DNA of 64,000 nt from Pseudomonas tructae (GCF_004214895.1 NZ_CP035952.1:186001-250000), one strand, 5' to 3'. Positions 38,484 through 47,962 are shown, numbered from the stretch's first letter. Translations and numbers: made by a program. The notes: a model not told the origin generated them from the letters alone.

Positions 38484-40154
38484 TTAGCTGTCCAGCGCCT
38501 TGTACTTCTCGCGCAGGTGGTTACGAATCCATACCGCCGACAGGTTCAGGGTGGCGATTACCAGCACCAGCAGCAGCGCAGTGGCGTACACCAGCGGCCG
38601 CGCAGCCTCGACGTTCGGGCTCTGGAAGCCGACGTCATAGATGTGGAAGCCAAGGTGCATGATCTTCTGGTCCAGGTGCAGGTACGGGTAGTTGCCGTCC
38701 ACTGGCAGCGAAGGCGCAAGCTTGACCACACCCACCAGCATCAGCGGCGCCACTTCACCGGCGGCACGGGCCACGGCGAGAATCATGCCGGTCATCATTG
38801 CCGGGCTGGCCATCGGCAGGACGATCTTCCACAGCGTCTCGGCCTTGGTCGCACCGAGCGCCAGCGAGCCTTCGCGGATCGTGCGTGGAATTCGCGCCAG
38901 ACCTTCTTCGGTGGCCACGATCACCACCGGAACCGCCAGCAGCGCCAGGGTCAGCGAGGCCCAGAGCAGGCCCGGAGTACCCAGGGTCGGCGCCGGCAAG
39001 GCTTCGGGGAAGAACAGCTGGTCGAGCGAGCCACCCAGCACATAGACGAAAAAGCCCAGGCCGAACACGCCGTAGACGATCGCCGGTACACCGGCCAGGT
39101 TGTTCACCGCGATACGGATCAAACGGGTCACCGGACCCTGACGCGCATATTCACGCAGGTACACCGCCGCCAGCACGCCGAACGGTGTGACGATCACCGC
39201 CATGATCAGGGTCATCATCACGGTACCGAAGATCGCCGGGAAGATCCCGCCTTCGGTGTTGGCTTCACGCGGATCGTCGCTGAGGAACTCCCAGACCTTG
39301 GCGAAGTACACACCCAGCTTGGTGAAAACGCCCATGCCGTTAGGCTGGTAGGCATGCACCACCTTGCTCAGGTTGATCTCCACTTCGCGGCCATTGCCGT
39401 CACGGGCCACCAGGCTGTCACGATCGAACTGCTGGTGCAGGCCGCTCAGGCGCTCTTCGATAGCCTTGTAACGGTTGTTCAGCTCGGCGCGCTCGGCTTC
39501 GATGTCGGCCTGGGCGGCGGCGTCCAGCTTGCCGTCAAGTTCCAGCTTGCGGGCATGCAGACGCAGACGCTCGAGGCCGTAGTTGATCGCACCGATGTCT
39601 TTCTTCTCAAGCTTCTGCAGCGCGCCAGCCAGTTGGTCGGCGCGCTTGAGGCGGCTTTGCAGCTCGTTCCAGGCGGCCTGGCCTTGGGCGACGACCTTGC
39701 CGTCTTCCTTGACGCTGACCAGGTAGCCGTAGAAGTTGCCCCACTCGCGGCGCTCCAGGGCAATCAGGTCGACCGGCTTTTGCTGGTCGGTCAGCCATTC
39801 GCCGACCACCCAGGTGAAGTCACTGCCGTTGAGGTCGCGGTTACCGACCTTGATCAGCTCGCGGGTCATGAACTCCGGGCCTTCGTCAGGCACCGGCAAG
39901 CCGGCACCCTTGAGACGGGCGCGGGGCACTTCTTCCTTCTGCACCACTTCGCCGATGACGATGTGGTTGGCCTGGCCAGGCACGTTGTAGCTGGCTTGCA
40001 GCAGGTCGGCCGGCCAGAAGTGACCGAGGCCGCGCACGGCGATCACGGCGAGCAGACCGATGGTCATGATCACCGCGATGGCGACCGCGCCACCGCTCAT
40101 CCAGACGCCGGGGGCGCCGCTCTTGAACCAGCTTTTGAGGGAATCCTTTTTCAC
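38484..40154 (-). CDS. pstA: Phosphate ABC transporter permease PstA (long form)
   Basis: A 556-aa permease, far longer than the roughly 300-aa PstA of E. coli. An N-terminal helix (about 20-42) is followed by a large periplasmic insertion (about 45-300, partly coiled-coil: [20 protein letters not shown]). The normal five to six-helix transport domain comes after ([16 protein letters not shown] onward). The start is GTG. pstC starts 17 bp upstream. The long form is common to pseudomonads. Confidence 0.94.
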   Translation of the reverse strand: MKKDSLKSWFKSGAPGVWMSGGAVAIAVIMTIGLLAVIAVRGLGHFWPADLLQASYNVPGQANHIVIGEVVQKEEVPRARLKGAGLPVPDEGPEFMTRELIKVGNRDLNGSDFTWVVGEWLTDQQKPVDLIALERREWGNFYGYLVSVKEDGKVVAQGQAAWNELQSRLKRADQLAGALQKLEKKDIGAINYGLERLRLHARKLELDGKLDAAAQADIEAERAELNNRYKAIEERLSGLHQQFDRDSLVARDGNGREVEINLSKVVHAYQPNGMGVFTKLGVYFAKVWEFLSDDPREANTEGGIFPAIFGTVMMTLIMAVIVTPFGVLAAVYLREYARQGPVTRLIRIAVNNLAGVPAIVYGVFGLGFFVYVLGGSLDQLFFPEALPAPTLGTPGLLWASLTLALLAVPVVIVATEEGLARIPRTIREGSLALGATKAETLWKIVLPMASPAMMTGMILAVARAAGEVAPLMLVGVVKLAPSLPVDGNYPYLHLDQKIMHLGFHIYDVGFQSPNVEAARPLVYATALLLVLVIATLNLSAVWIRNHLREKYKALDS

Positions 40155-40171
40155 GGATCGCTACCTTTCTA

Positions 40172-42460
40172 TCAAAGCGACGAGTATTTCTTGCGCAGAC
40201 GCTGGCGAATCAGCTCGGCCAAGGTGTTCATCACGAAGGTGAACATCAGCAGCACCAGCGCGGCGAGGAACAGCACGCGGTAATGACTGCCACCGACTTC
40301 CGACTCAGGCATCTCCACCGCAACGTTGGCCGCCAGGGTGCGCATACCTTCGAACAGGTTCATTTCCATGACCGGGGTGTTGCCGGTTGCCATCAGCACG
40401 ATCATGGTTTCACCCACGGCGCGGCCCATGCCGATCATCAGCGCCGAGAAGATCCCCGGGCTTGCGGTCAGGATGACCACGCGGGTCAGGGTCTGCCACG
40501 GCGTGGCACCGAGTGCCAGCGAACCCAGGGTCAGGCTGCGCGGCACGCTGAACACGGCGTCTTCGGCGATCGAGTAGATGTTCGGGATCACCGCAAAGCC
40601 CATGGCGATACCCACTACCAGGGCGTTGCGCTGGTCATAGGTGATGCCCAGGTCGTTGGTAATCCACAGGCGCATGTCGCCGTCGAAGAACCAGGTCTCG
40701 ATGAACGGGCTCATGTACAGCGCGAACCAGCCAGTGAAGAGGATCACCGGGATCAGGATCGCCGCTTCCCAGCCATCTGGCACCCGCAGGCGCAGCGACT
40801 CGGGCAGGCGGCTCCAGGCAAAGCCGGCGACCAGGATGCCCAGCGGCATCAACAGGAACAGGCTGAACACCCCAGGCAAGTGGCCCTCAAGGAACGGCGC
40901 CAGGAACAAGCCGGCGAAGAAACCGAGAATCACCGTCGGCATCGCCTCCATCAGCTCGATCACCGGCTTGACCTTGCGGCGCATGCCCGGGGCCATGAAG
41001 TAGGCGGTGTAGATGGCGGCGGCAATGGCCAGCGGGGCGGCGAGGATCATCGCGTAGAACGCGGCCTTCAGGGTACCGAAGGTCAGCGGCGACAGGCTCA
41101 GCTTGGGTTCGAAGTCAGTGTTGGAGGCGGTCGACTGCCAGACGTACTTGGGCTCGTCGTAGTTCTCGTACCAGACCTTGCTCCACAGCGCGCTCCAGGA
41201 CACTTCCGGGTGCGGGTTCTTCAGCGACAGCGGCAGCAGTTTGCCGCCTTCTTCGATGATGATGCGGTTGGCCCGCGGCGACAGCGCCAGGATACCTGCG
41301 CCCTCAGCGGCCGGCTCGACCAGCAGGGTGCGGTGCGCGGTGCTGTGGAACACGCCGAGCTTACCGTCGGCATCGAGGGCGACAAAGCCCTTGCGACGCT
41401 CTTCGGCATCGATCTGCACGATTGGCGCCTTGCCCATCTGGAACTCACGAATGCGCTTGAAGCGCTGCTCGCCATCCGGGTCGCGGGCCATGAACCACTG
41501 GGCCAGGCCACCTTTGGAGTCACCGATGACCAGCGAGATGCCGCCCACCAGCTGGGTGCTGGCGGTGACTTCGGCATTGCCATCGTCAAGCAGCTTGTAG
41601 CGGCCGTTGAGGCTCTTCTCGCGCAGGCTGAAGACGTCAGCCTGGGCACGACCGTTGATCACATACAGCCATTGTTGGCGCGGGTCGATGAAGATGGCTT
41701 TGACCGGCTCGGTCATCTGCGGCAGCTCGATGCGGCTCTGCTCGCTGGTGACTTCGCCGGTCATCATGTTCTCTTCACGGCTCAGCGACACCACCTGCAG
41801 GTGCGCACCGGTAGAACCGGCCACCACCAGGGTTTCGCCATTGACGTTGAGGCTGACATGCTCCAGCGCCCGCCCCTGGTCATCCAGGGCGAACGGCTCC
41901 TGGCCATAGGGGAAGTCGACGGCCGGGGTGATGGTTTTCTTGTTGTCCGGGTAGGTGATCTTGTAGCTGTGGCTGAACACCAGCGCCTGACCATTGGACA
42001 GGCCCAGCACCACCAGCGGGTTACCCGGCTGGTCGGCACCGATCGAAGTGACCTGGGTACCGGCGGGTACCGGCAGCGCCACGCGCTCGAGCTCGGCACC
42101 GGTCTTGGTGTCGAAGAACAGCGCCTGGCCCTTGTCGGAAACCCGCATGCCGACCAGGTTCTGCTCTTCGAGCGCGATCATCAGTGGCTTGCCGGCATCC
42201 TGCTGCAGCCAGGTCGGTTCCAGGGCCTTCTTGCTGGTCAAGGTAGCGCCTTGGAACAGCGGCACGACCACGTAGGCCAGGTAGAAGAAGATCAGGGTAA
42301 TTGCCGCCAGCACGGCAAGCCCGCCCACCAGTACATACCAGCGAGTCAGGCGATCCTTGAGCGCACGCATGCGCCGCTTGCGTTGCAATTCGGGCGTATT
42401 GAAATCAATCCGCACGGGGGGAGAATTTTGGGTCATGGTGGAGTTGGCCAGATCATTCAT
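40172..42460 (-). CDS. pstC: Phosphate ABC transporter permease PstC (long form)
   Basis: A 762-aa protein. It has one N-terminal helix (about 41-65), a large periplasmic region (about 70-440) with beta-propeller-like strands (QPGNPLVVLGLSNGQALVFS), then a conventional permease domain (TFGTLKAAFYAMILAAPLAI onward). The E. coli protein is about 320 aa. ATG 42460 (MNDLANSTM) is chosen over the GTG two codons upstream and the ATG at 42436. Confidence 0.93.
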   Translation of the reverse strand: MNDLANSTMTQNSPPVRIDFNTPELQRKRRMRALKDRLTRWYVLVGGLAVLAAITLIFFYLAYVVVPLFQGATLTSKKALEPTWLQQDAGKPLMIALEEQNLVGMRVSDKGQALFFDTKTGAELERVALPVPAGTQVTSIGADQPGNPLVVLGLSNGQALVFSHSYKITYPDNKKTITPAVDFPYGQEPFALDDQGRALEHVSLNVNGETLVVAGSTGAHLQVVSLSREENMMTGEVTSEQSRIELPQMTEPVKAIFIDPRQQWLYVINGRAQADVFSLREKSLNGRYKLLDDGNAEVTASTQLVGGISLVIGDSKGGLAQWFMARDPDGEQRFKRIREFQMGKAPIVQIDAEERRKGFVALDADGKLGVFHSTAHRTLLVEPAAEGAGILALSPRANRIIIEEGGKLLPLSLKNPHPEVSWSALWSKVWYENYDEPKYVWQSTASNTDFEPKLSLSPLTFGTLKAAFYAMILAAPLAIAAAIYTAYFMAPGMRRKVKPVIELMEAMPTVILGFFAGLFLAPFLEGHLPGVFSLFLLMPLGILVAGFAWSRLPESLRLRVPDGWEAAILIPVILFTGWFALYMSPFIETWFFDGDMRLWITNDLGITYDQRNALVVGIAMGFAVIPNIYSIAEDAVFSVPRSLTLGSLALGATPWQTLTRVVILTASPGIFSALMIGMGRAVGETMIVLMATGNTPVMEMNLFEGMRTLAANVAVEMPESEVGGSHYRVLFLAALVLLMFTFVMNTLAELIRQRLRKKYSSL

Positions 42461-42510
42461 GCGCACACCCTAGCGGTCCCGTATGACAAAAACATGACAA
42501 TGCAGTGACG

Positions 42511-42549
42511 CAAAAAAGCCCGCCGCGCAGGTACTCCTGGCAGCGGACT
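42511..42549 (-). terminator. Internal terminator between pstS and pstC
   Basis: Read on the minus strand, AGTCCGCTGCCAGG pairs with CCTG(C)GCGGCGGGCT around a 4-nt loop and is followed by TTTTTT. It lies between pstS and pstC and should lower expression of the permease genes relative to the binding protein. Confidence 0.75.
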
Positions 42550-42562
42550 CGCAATGTGTGGC

Positions 42563-42596
42563 GAGACCGGGTCATTGACCGGGCCTCACCGGTCTC
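42563..42596 (-). other. Stem-loop directly after pstS
   Basis: An 8-bp outer stem GAGACCGG/CCGGTCTC encloses an inner hairpin. It begins 3 bp after the pstS stop, without a T tail, so it probably protects the 3' end of pstS mRNA. Confidence 0.55.
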
Positions 42597-42598
42597 AC

Positions 42599-43597
42599 TT
42601 ACTTCTTCGCAACGTTGCCGTTGTGGTTCAGACCCAGGTCTGCCAGGGCTTTATCAACCACTTTGGCAGGCAGCGGGATGTAACCGTCTTTCACCACGAC
42701 TTGCTGGCCGGCTTGCGACAGCACCAGCTTGACGAACTCGGCTTCCAGCGGGGCCAGAGGCTTGTTCGGTGCCTTGTTGACGTAGACGTAGAGGAAACGC
42801 GACAGCGGGTAGGTGCCGTTCAGGGCGTTGGCTTCGTTATCTTCAACGAAGGCACCGCCTTCTTTCTTGGCCAGGGCTACGGTCTTGACGCTGGCGGTCT
42901 TGTAGCCGATGCCCGAGTAACCGATGCCGTTCAGCGAGCTGCTGATCGACTGCACGACCGAAGCCGAGCCCGGTTGTTCGTTGACGTTAGGCTTGAAGTC
43001 GCCTTTGCACAGGGCTTCTTCCTTGAAGTAACCGTAGGTGCCGGATACCGAGTTACGGCCGAACAACTGCACTGGCTTGTTGGCCAGGTCGCCGGTCACA
43101 CCCAGGTCACCCCAGGTTTTCACGTCGGCCTTGGCACCGCACAGGCGGGTCGAAGAGAAAATCGCATCGACCTGAGCCATGGTCAGGCCCTTGATCGGGT
43201 TGTCCTTGTGCACGAATACGGCCAAGGCGTCGACGGCAACCGGGATGGCGGTTGGCTTGTAGCCGTACTTCTGTTCGAAGGCCTGCAGCTCGACATCCTT
43301 CATCTTGCGGCTCATCGGGCCGAGGTTGGCGGTGCCTTCGGTCAGCGCGGGTGGCGCGGTGGAGGAGCCGGCAGCCTGAATCTGGATGTTTACGTTCGGA
43401 TACTCCTTCTTGTAGGCCTCAGCCCACAGAGTCATCAGGTTGGCCAGGGTATCGGAACCGACGCTGGAGAGGTTGCCCGACACACCGGTGGTTTTGGTGT
43501 AGGTCGGAATAGCAGGGTCAACAGCGGCAACCGCATTGGCGGTGGCAACGCCAGCGGCGACGAAAGTCAGGGCCGCCATCAAACGCTTCAGTTTCAT
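42599..43597 (-). CDS. pstS: Phosphate-binding protein PstS
   Basis: A 332-aa periplasmic binding protein with a signal peptide (about 1-25, ANAVAA). It has the phosphate-contacting loops [32 protein letters not shown] and [12 protein letters not shown]. First gene of pstSCAB-phoU. AGGAGCAAGG precedes the ATG. Confidence 0.97.
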   Translation of the reverse strand: MKLKRLMAALTFVAAGVATANAVAAVDPAIPTYTKTTGVSGNLSSVGSDTLANLMTLWAEAYKKEYPNVNIQIQAAGSSTAPPALTEGTANLGPMSRKMKDVELQAFEQKYGYKPTAIPVAVDALAVFVHKDNPIKGLTMAQVDAIFSSTRLCGAKADVKTWGDLGVTGDLANKPVQLFGRNSVSGTYGYFKEEALCKGDFKPNVNEQPGSASVVQSISSSLNGIGYSGIGYKTASVKTVALAKKEGGAFVEDNEANALNGTYPLSRFLYVYVNKAPNKPLAPLEAEFVKLVLSQAGQQVVVKDGYIPLPAKVVDKALADLGLNHNGNVAKK

Positions 43598-43667
43598 GCC
43601 TTGCTCCTAGCAGGAATTGGGGTGAGATGGATCGGGCCCAAGTATCTGCAGGCCGCATGACCACTCT

Positions 43668-43696
43668 ATGAAACGAATGTGACAATTAGATGAATG
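43668..43696 (-). promoter_or_regulatory. Tandem Pho boxes of the pstS promoter
   Basis: On the minus strand CATTCAT-CTAA-TTGTCAC-ATTC-GTTTCAT gives three PhoB 7-mers at 11-bp spacing, about 70 bp before the pstS start. This supports activation by PhoB. Confidence 0.7.
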
Positions 43697-43697
43697 G

Positions 43698-43964
43698 CCA
43701 GCATCCCACCCGACGCCCTCATAGGCCGATGCGCCGAGAAGCGCCACGAGATAGTTATCGAAGCGAACAAATCCAAGCCTCGGTCCTTGCGCTGGTGCCA
43801 GTAGCGAATGTATCAAAAATTGCCAGGGGCTCCTGGTCGCCTCTAAACAAAGCGCACACAAAAAGAAAACTTTATTTAGAAGTACCCCTATTAAATCAGT
43901 GCGAGGATATAAATCGTCATCACGCCACTTGTAGCCAAATATATGTAACCAAGAGAGCGAAACG
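43698..43964. other. Gap between pstS promoter and the AT-rich gene pair: no gene seen
   Basis: 267 bp with GC falling toward the right. No coding frame here has a ribosome site or family resemblance. The right half (from about 43850) is AT-rich and should hold the promoter of the two following genes, but no single promoter is convincing. Confidence 0.5.
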
Positions 43965-44327
43965 ATGAAACCCGAAGACAGCAATGAAGACTTGTTTACC
44001 GTACCCATAATTTCAGCCGAAGCCCTTGTGATAACGTTAAGAAAACATTATCCAATATTGAGCCCCAGCAAAATGAACGCGATCTTGCTGAGCGCACCCG
44101 CAATAAGCATCCCCGAACGCATTCTCCCGATGCACTTAACCGTACACAGAATGATCAGCGGGAAGGAAACTGATAATTCTACAGAGAAAGAAGCCGAAAA
44201 CCTGCTCGCTGCCATTGACCGTTTCTTCGAGGCCCTAACAATTTCCAGCGATTATTCAAAAGCACAGATAGCGTCCTCGAAATATAACGCCATCAATCTC
44301 TTCAAAGAACAAGGATGGATAGCATGA
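43965..44327 (+). CDS. Unrecognised 120-aa protein in AT-rich pair
   Basis: A mostly helical, soluble-looking protein without signal peptide (IISAEALVITLRKHYPIL; AENLLAAIDRFFEALTISSD). The sequence is markedly AT-richer than its neighbours and uses rarer AT-ending codons, suggesting recent transfer. A GAGAG stretch precedes the ATG. The stop overlaps the next start as ATGA (44324-44327), so the two proteins are made together. No family recognised; an immunity or antitoxin-like role is only a guess from the partner. Confidence 0.68.
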   Translation: MKPEDSNEDLFTVPIISAEALVITLRKHYPILSPSKMNAILLSAPAISIPERILPMHLTVHRMISGKETDNSTEKEAENLLAAIDRFFEALTISSDYSKAQIASSKYNAINLFKEQGWIA

Positions 44328-44803
44328 TCAAACTGACCGTCCATGAGTGGATCGCACGGCTGGGCACCCACCGTGATGAGCTTGTCGATCAGGGTATCCT
44401 GCCGGACCGTCCGCTCGATTATCTGTTCTACGGCCACGACACCTTAAGTGTTGTCGTAGAACCGGGCTTGGAGTTGGGGTTTTCAGCTAGCCCCGAAGTG
44501 CTTAGTTGTATACATGTAACAATATTAAGCACGTTATCCAATGAATTACCCTACAGCGGTGAGCTTCCCGAGCGATTACAAGACGTGCTGACCCAAAAAG
44601 CAGTCGGCAGAGCCCCTTACCGGTCCCAGCCGGCCGTACGGATGCCTTTGCCTTTGGGCGAAACCGGTGGCTGGGATGCCTTCATCTATGATGGCACCCG
44701 CTCACCTTCTGTATCAGTGATGCTCCAGTACACCAACGACTTGAATGTCTGTGATATGGCTTTTTTTCAAGGGAAGGTCAATCTACAACGCACAAGCAAC
44801 TAA
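44324..44803 (+). CDS. DUF6392-like protein (possible bacteriocin-immunity type)
   Basis: A 159-aa cytoplasmic protein. The layout VHEWIARLGTHRDELVDQGI, then LELGFSAS, then PLPLGETGGWDAF and a terminal VSVMLQYT is reminiscent of the DUF6392 family, often found near bacteriocin or toxin loci in Pseudomonas. No toxin gene is adjacent here. The ATG at 44324 is chosen because it is coupled to the upstream stop and AAGGA is 10 bp upstream; the earlier ATG at 44315 abuts that site. It is AT-rich like its partner. Confidence 0.6.
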   Translation: MIKLTVHEWIARLGTHRDELVDQGILPDRPLDYLFYGHDTLSVVVEPGLELGFSASPEVLSCIHVTILSTLSNELPYSGELPERLQDVLTQKAVGRAPYRSQPAVRMPLPLGETGGWDAFIYDGTRSPSVSVMLQYTNDLNVCDMAFFQGKVNLQRTSN

Positions 44804-44812
44804 GTACTTGAT

Positions 44813-44844
44813 TGCTGCCATACCCGCTTGCAAGTATGGCAGCA
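44813..44844. terminator. Perfect 11-bp hairpin after the AT-rich pair
   Basis: TGCTGCCATAC/GTATGGCAGCA with a 10-nt loop lies between two convergent genes. Neither side has a good T run, so termination strength is uncertain. Confidence 0.5.
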
Positions 44845-44865
44845 GACTTGGCCTGCCGGATTGAC

Positions 44866-46155
44866 TCAGCGCTTACGCGCAAACAGGTATAGCCCTACCA
44901 GCAAGCCCACCACGCACAACCCTGCCACATAGTAAGCCGGCGCCATCGGGCTGACCTTGAGCAGCGCGGTCACTACCATCGGCGTCAGCCCGCCGAATAT
45001 CGCGTAGGCCAGGTTGTAGGAGAACGACAAGCCACTGAAACGCACTACAGGCGGGAAAGCCTTGACCATGACGTAGGGCACAGCGCCAACGATGCCAACA
45101 CACAAACCGGTCAGGGCATACAACGGGAACAGCCACTGCGGGTGGGTTGGCAGTGTGTGATAGAAGGTCCAGGAGGTCACCAGCAACGCCAGGCTGCCAA
45201 CGATGAACACCCGGCCGGCGCCGAAGCGGTCGGCCAAGGCCCCAGTGCCGATGCAGCCGAGGCTGAGCAGGACGATGGCCAGGCTGTTGGCCTTGAGCGA
45301 GTCGGTCGGGCTGACCTGATACAGGCTCTGCAGCAGCGCCGGGGTCATCAGGATCACCACGACGATGCCTGCCGACAGCAACCAGGTCAGCAGCATCGAC
45401 AGCACGATGGCGCCGCGATGGTCACGCAACACCGCGCGCAGCGGCACTTCTTCGGCCAGCGCCTTGCGCGCCTGCATTTCGGCGAACACCGGGGTTTCAT
45501 GCAGCCAGCGGCGTAGGTACACCGCGAACAGGCCGAACACCCCACCGAGCAGGAACGGGATACGCCAGGCGTAATCGGCGACTTCCTGCTGGCTGTACAC
45601 CGTGTTGATCAGTGTCGCCACCAGCGAACCGAGCAGGATCCCGGCGGTCAGGCCGGCCGTCAGCGTACCGCAGGCGTAGCCGGTGTTGCGGGCCGGTACG
45701 TGCTCGGAAACGAACACCCAGGCCCCCGGAACCTCGCCACCAATCGCCGCGCCCTGGATCACGCGCATCACCAGCAGCAGGATCGGCGCCCACAGGCCGA
45801 TCTGCGCGTAGGTCGGCAGCAGGCCCATGATCAACGTCGGCACCGCCATCATGAAGATGCTCAGGGTGAACATCTTCTTGCGCCCCAGCAAGTCGCCGAA
45901 GTGGGCCATGACGATACCGCCCAGCGGCCGCGCCAGGTAACCGGCAGCGAAGATGCCAAACGTTTGCATCAAGCGCAGCCATTCAGGCATTTCGGCCGGA
46001 AAGAACAGCTTGCCGACCACCGTGGCGAAGAACACGAAGATGATGAAATCGTAGAACTCCAGCGCACCGCCCAAGGCGGAAAGCGACAGGGTCTTGTAGT
46101 CACTGCGGGTCAGCGGCCTCGAGGGCTGCGCGATAGTGCCGGGCACGGAGGTCAT
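44866..46155 (-). CDS. MFS transporter, metabolite:H+ symporter (MHS) type
   Basis: A 429-aa protein with twelve hydrophobic segments. It has the MHS marks ALGGALEFYDFIIFVFFATVV near the start, GRKKMFTLSIFMM at the 2-3 loop and RVIQGAAIGGEVPGAWVFVSEH in helix 4-5. Substrates of the group include citrate, alpha-ketoglutarate, proline or shikimate; nothing here decides which. The start at 46155 has GAGAGACC upstream. Confidence 0.88.
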   Translation of the reverse strand: MTSVPGTIAQPSRPLTRSDYKTLSLSALGGALEFYDFIIFVFFATVVGKLFFPAEMPEWLRLMQTFGIFAAGYLARPLGGIVMAHFGDLLGRKKMFTLSIFMMAVPTLIMGLLPTYAQIGLWAPILLLVMRVIQGAAIGGEVPGAWVFVSEHVPARNTGYACGTLTAGLTAGILLGSLVATLINTVYSQQEVADYAWRIPFLLGGVFGLFAVYLRRWLHETPVFAEMQARKALAEEVPLRAVLRDHRGAIVLSMLLTWLLSAGIVVVILMTPALLQSLYQVSPTDSLKANSLAIVLLSLGCIGTGALADRFGAGRVFIVGSLALLVTSWTFYHTLPTHPQWLFPLYALTGLCVGIVGAVPYVMVKAFPPVVRFSGLSFSYNLAYAIFGGLTPMVVTALLKVSPMAPAYYVAGLCVVGLLVGLYLFARKR

Positions 46156-46526
46156 AGGTCTCTCTTGTTGGCATTTCTTATTGGGAGTGCAGGCCGCCTA
46201 TGGCGCGGGTTTCGGCCTGGGAAGCGTCGAACGATAGCAAATTGCCGGAAAAAGCACATAGCAGTACAAATTCAATACAAGTATTCATGACTGCACGGTC
46301 GTCGCTGCGCTTTGGGCTCTATATACTGGCCGCTTGCAGAAAGAGGTTGGTGTTCTGAAGGATGTTGTGCGAAAACGCCGCTAGGTATGCTTAGTCGGTT
46401 TCGCAGAGTTTCCCTTCGCCGCCTGGCAAAGCGAAAGCAGCGTAGAATAGTTGTGCTGAATCGTTTTTCGAGGCGTCTGTCATAGCGCCAACCAACGAAG
46501 CGTCACGGGTCAGAGGCACCCCCGGC
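46156..46526. other. 371-bp divergent gap, MHS transporter / thioesterase
   Basis: It holds two outward promoter regions, but the individual -35/-10 boxes are weak. TAGAAT near 46445 may be the -10 for the thioesterase. An imperfect stem GCGAAAAC/GGTTTCGC spans 46369-46404. No ORF of merit and no recognised RNA was seen. Confidence 0.4.
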
Positions 46527-46928
46527 ATGATTGAACTCGAACAAGAAGATCCTATCCCGCAAGGCGACCTGGCCTTGCAGATCACGGCATTGCCCCGTGA
46601 AACCAACGGTTTTGGCGATATCTTCGGCGGCTGGCTGGTCGCTCAGATGGACCTGGCCGGTACTGCCATGGCCAGCCGCGTTGCCGGTGGCCGTGTCGCC
46701 ACCGTGGCCATTGACCGCATGGCATTCCTGGTGCCAGTGGCAGTCGGTGCGCAATTATCCTTCTATACCCAGACCCTGGAAATCGGCCGTAGCTCGATCC
46801 GGATGATGGTCGAGGTGTGGAGCGACGACCCGCTGTCCAGCGAATGGCGCAAGGTGACCGAGGCGGTGTTCGTATTCGTCGCCATCGACGGCAGCGGTCG
46901 TACCCGTTCGGTTCCTCCTCGTCGCTGA
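46527..46928 (+). CDS. yciA: YciA-type acyl-CoA thioesterase
   Basis: A 133-aa hotdog-fold enzyme with the pattern LPRETNGFGDIFGGWLVAQMD, in which the catalytic Asp/Asn positions are seen, and ATVAIDRMAFLVPVAVG. YciA hydrolyses a broad range of acyl-CoAs. Monocistronic or paired with the next gene (72-bp gap). AGAGG precedes the ATG. Confidence 0.9.
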   Translation: MIELEQEDPIPQGDLALQITALPRETNGFGDIFGGWLVAQMDLAGTAMASRVAGGRVATVAIDRMAFLVPVAVGAQLSFYTQTLEIGRSSIRMMVEVWSDDPLSSEWRKVTEAVFVFVAIDGSGRTRSVPPRR

Positions 46929-47000
46929 GACCGCTGCGCGGTAAACTCAAGGGTATGCAAGCGGTCCAAGACCGTACGGCAAACTTACGAGATAAAGCGC

Positions 47001-47897
47001 ATGTCCACACCCAAGGTCGAATCCGAACAGCACGGCGAGCTCAATTGCTGGCGCATTACCAGCGATACCGCCGAACTGCTGGTCGCCCAGCAAGGCGCGC
47101 AGGTGCTGAGCTATCAACGCCTCGGCGAGCCACCTTTGCTGTGGCTCAGCGAACAGGCCATCTTCAAGCAGGGTAAATCCGTGCGCGCCGGGGTTCCGGT
47201 GTGCTGGCCGTGGTTTGGCAATTTCAAGCGCAATCCTGATGCCGTGCGCGCCATGTATCGCGAGGAAGACGGCCCGGCCCATGGATTGGTGCGCGGTCGC
47301 GACTGGCAACTGCTGGGGATCGACAGCAGCGGCGACGATATCCGCGTCGAATTCACCCTGCCCGACGCCCGGGGCGACCTCCCTGGCTGGCCCCACGATG
47401 TCGAACTCAAACTGACTATCGTCATGGGCGAACAGCTGAACATCACCCTCTCCAGCTACAACCAGGGCAACGACCAGATCACCCTCAGCCAGGCACTGCA
47501 CAGCTATTTCGCCGTCAGCGATGTGCGCAAGGTGCAGGTAGAAGGTGTCGATGGCCTGAACTACATCGAGACCCTGGCCAACTGGGAGCAACGCACGCAG
47601 CAAGGCAACCTTGGCTTTACCGGGGAAACCGACCGTATCTACCTGCAGGCGCCTGATCAACTGAGCATTGTCGACCCGGCCTGGAACCGGCGCATTGTGC
47701 TAACCGCACAGGGTTCGCGCACGGCAGTGATCTGGAACCCCTGGACCGAGCGCGCTGCCGAGCTTGCGGACATGGCCGATGATGGTTGGCAGCGCATGCT
47801 GTGTATCGAGACTGCCAATGTGGTCGATGATCTGGTGACGCTGGCGCCAGGCGCAACTCATTCGATGAGCCTTACGATCGGCAGCCAGGCGCTCTAG
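47001..47897 (+). CDS. D-hexose-6-phosphate mutarotase (YeaD-like)
   Basis: A 298-aa aldose-1-epimerase superfamily protein with GVPVCWPWFGNFKRNP, EDGPAHGLVRGRDWQL (catalytic His) and DRIYLQAPDQLSIVDP. The final catalytic Glu sits in the FTGETDRIY region. It interconverts anomers of glucose-6-phosphate and similar sugars. It ends at a REP pair with the convergent DUF3299 gene. Confidence 0.9.
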   Translation: MSTPKVESEQHGELNCWRITSDTAELLVAQQGAQVLSYQRLGEPPLLWLSEQAIFKQGKSVRAGVPVCWPWFGNFKRNPDAVRAMYREEDGPAHGLVRGRDWQLLGIDSSGDDIRVEFTLPDARGDLPGWPHDVELKLTIVMGEQLNITLSSYNQGNDQITLSQALHSYFAVSDVRKVQVEGVDGLNYIETLANWEQRTQQGNLGFTGETDRIYLQAPDQLSIVDPAWNRRIVLTAQGSRTAVIWNPWTERAAELADMADDGWQRMLCIETANVVDDLVTLAPGATHSMSLTIGSQAL

Positions 47898-47904
47898 ATC
47901 GCTA

Positions 47905-47958
47905 TCGCGGGGCAAGCCCGCTCCTACCCTGAGACACCTGTAGGAGCGGGCCCCGCGA
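47905..47958. repeat. REP pair with a damaged right arm
   Basis: The left arm TCGCGGGGCAAGCCCGCTCC is intact. The right arm reads GGAGCGGGCCCCGCGA, lacking the CTTG core found in the other copies. The pair can still fold but with an asymmetric internal loop. Confidence 0.85.
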
Positions 47959-47962
47959 TCAT

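Noticed and set aside
40283..42508. A 741-codon open frame on the plus strand opposite pstC
   Set aside because: Antisense frame created by high GC at third codon positions; its translation is low-complexity (His/Gln/Arg-rich) and pstC on the other strand is a clear gene.
43607..44008. Minus-strand frame upstream of pstS
   Set aside because: It covers the Pho boxes and promoter of pstS and runs antisense into the AT-rich gene; no coding features.
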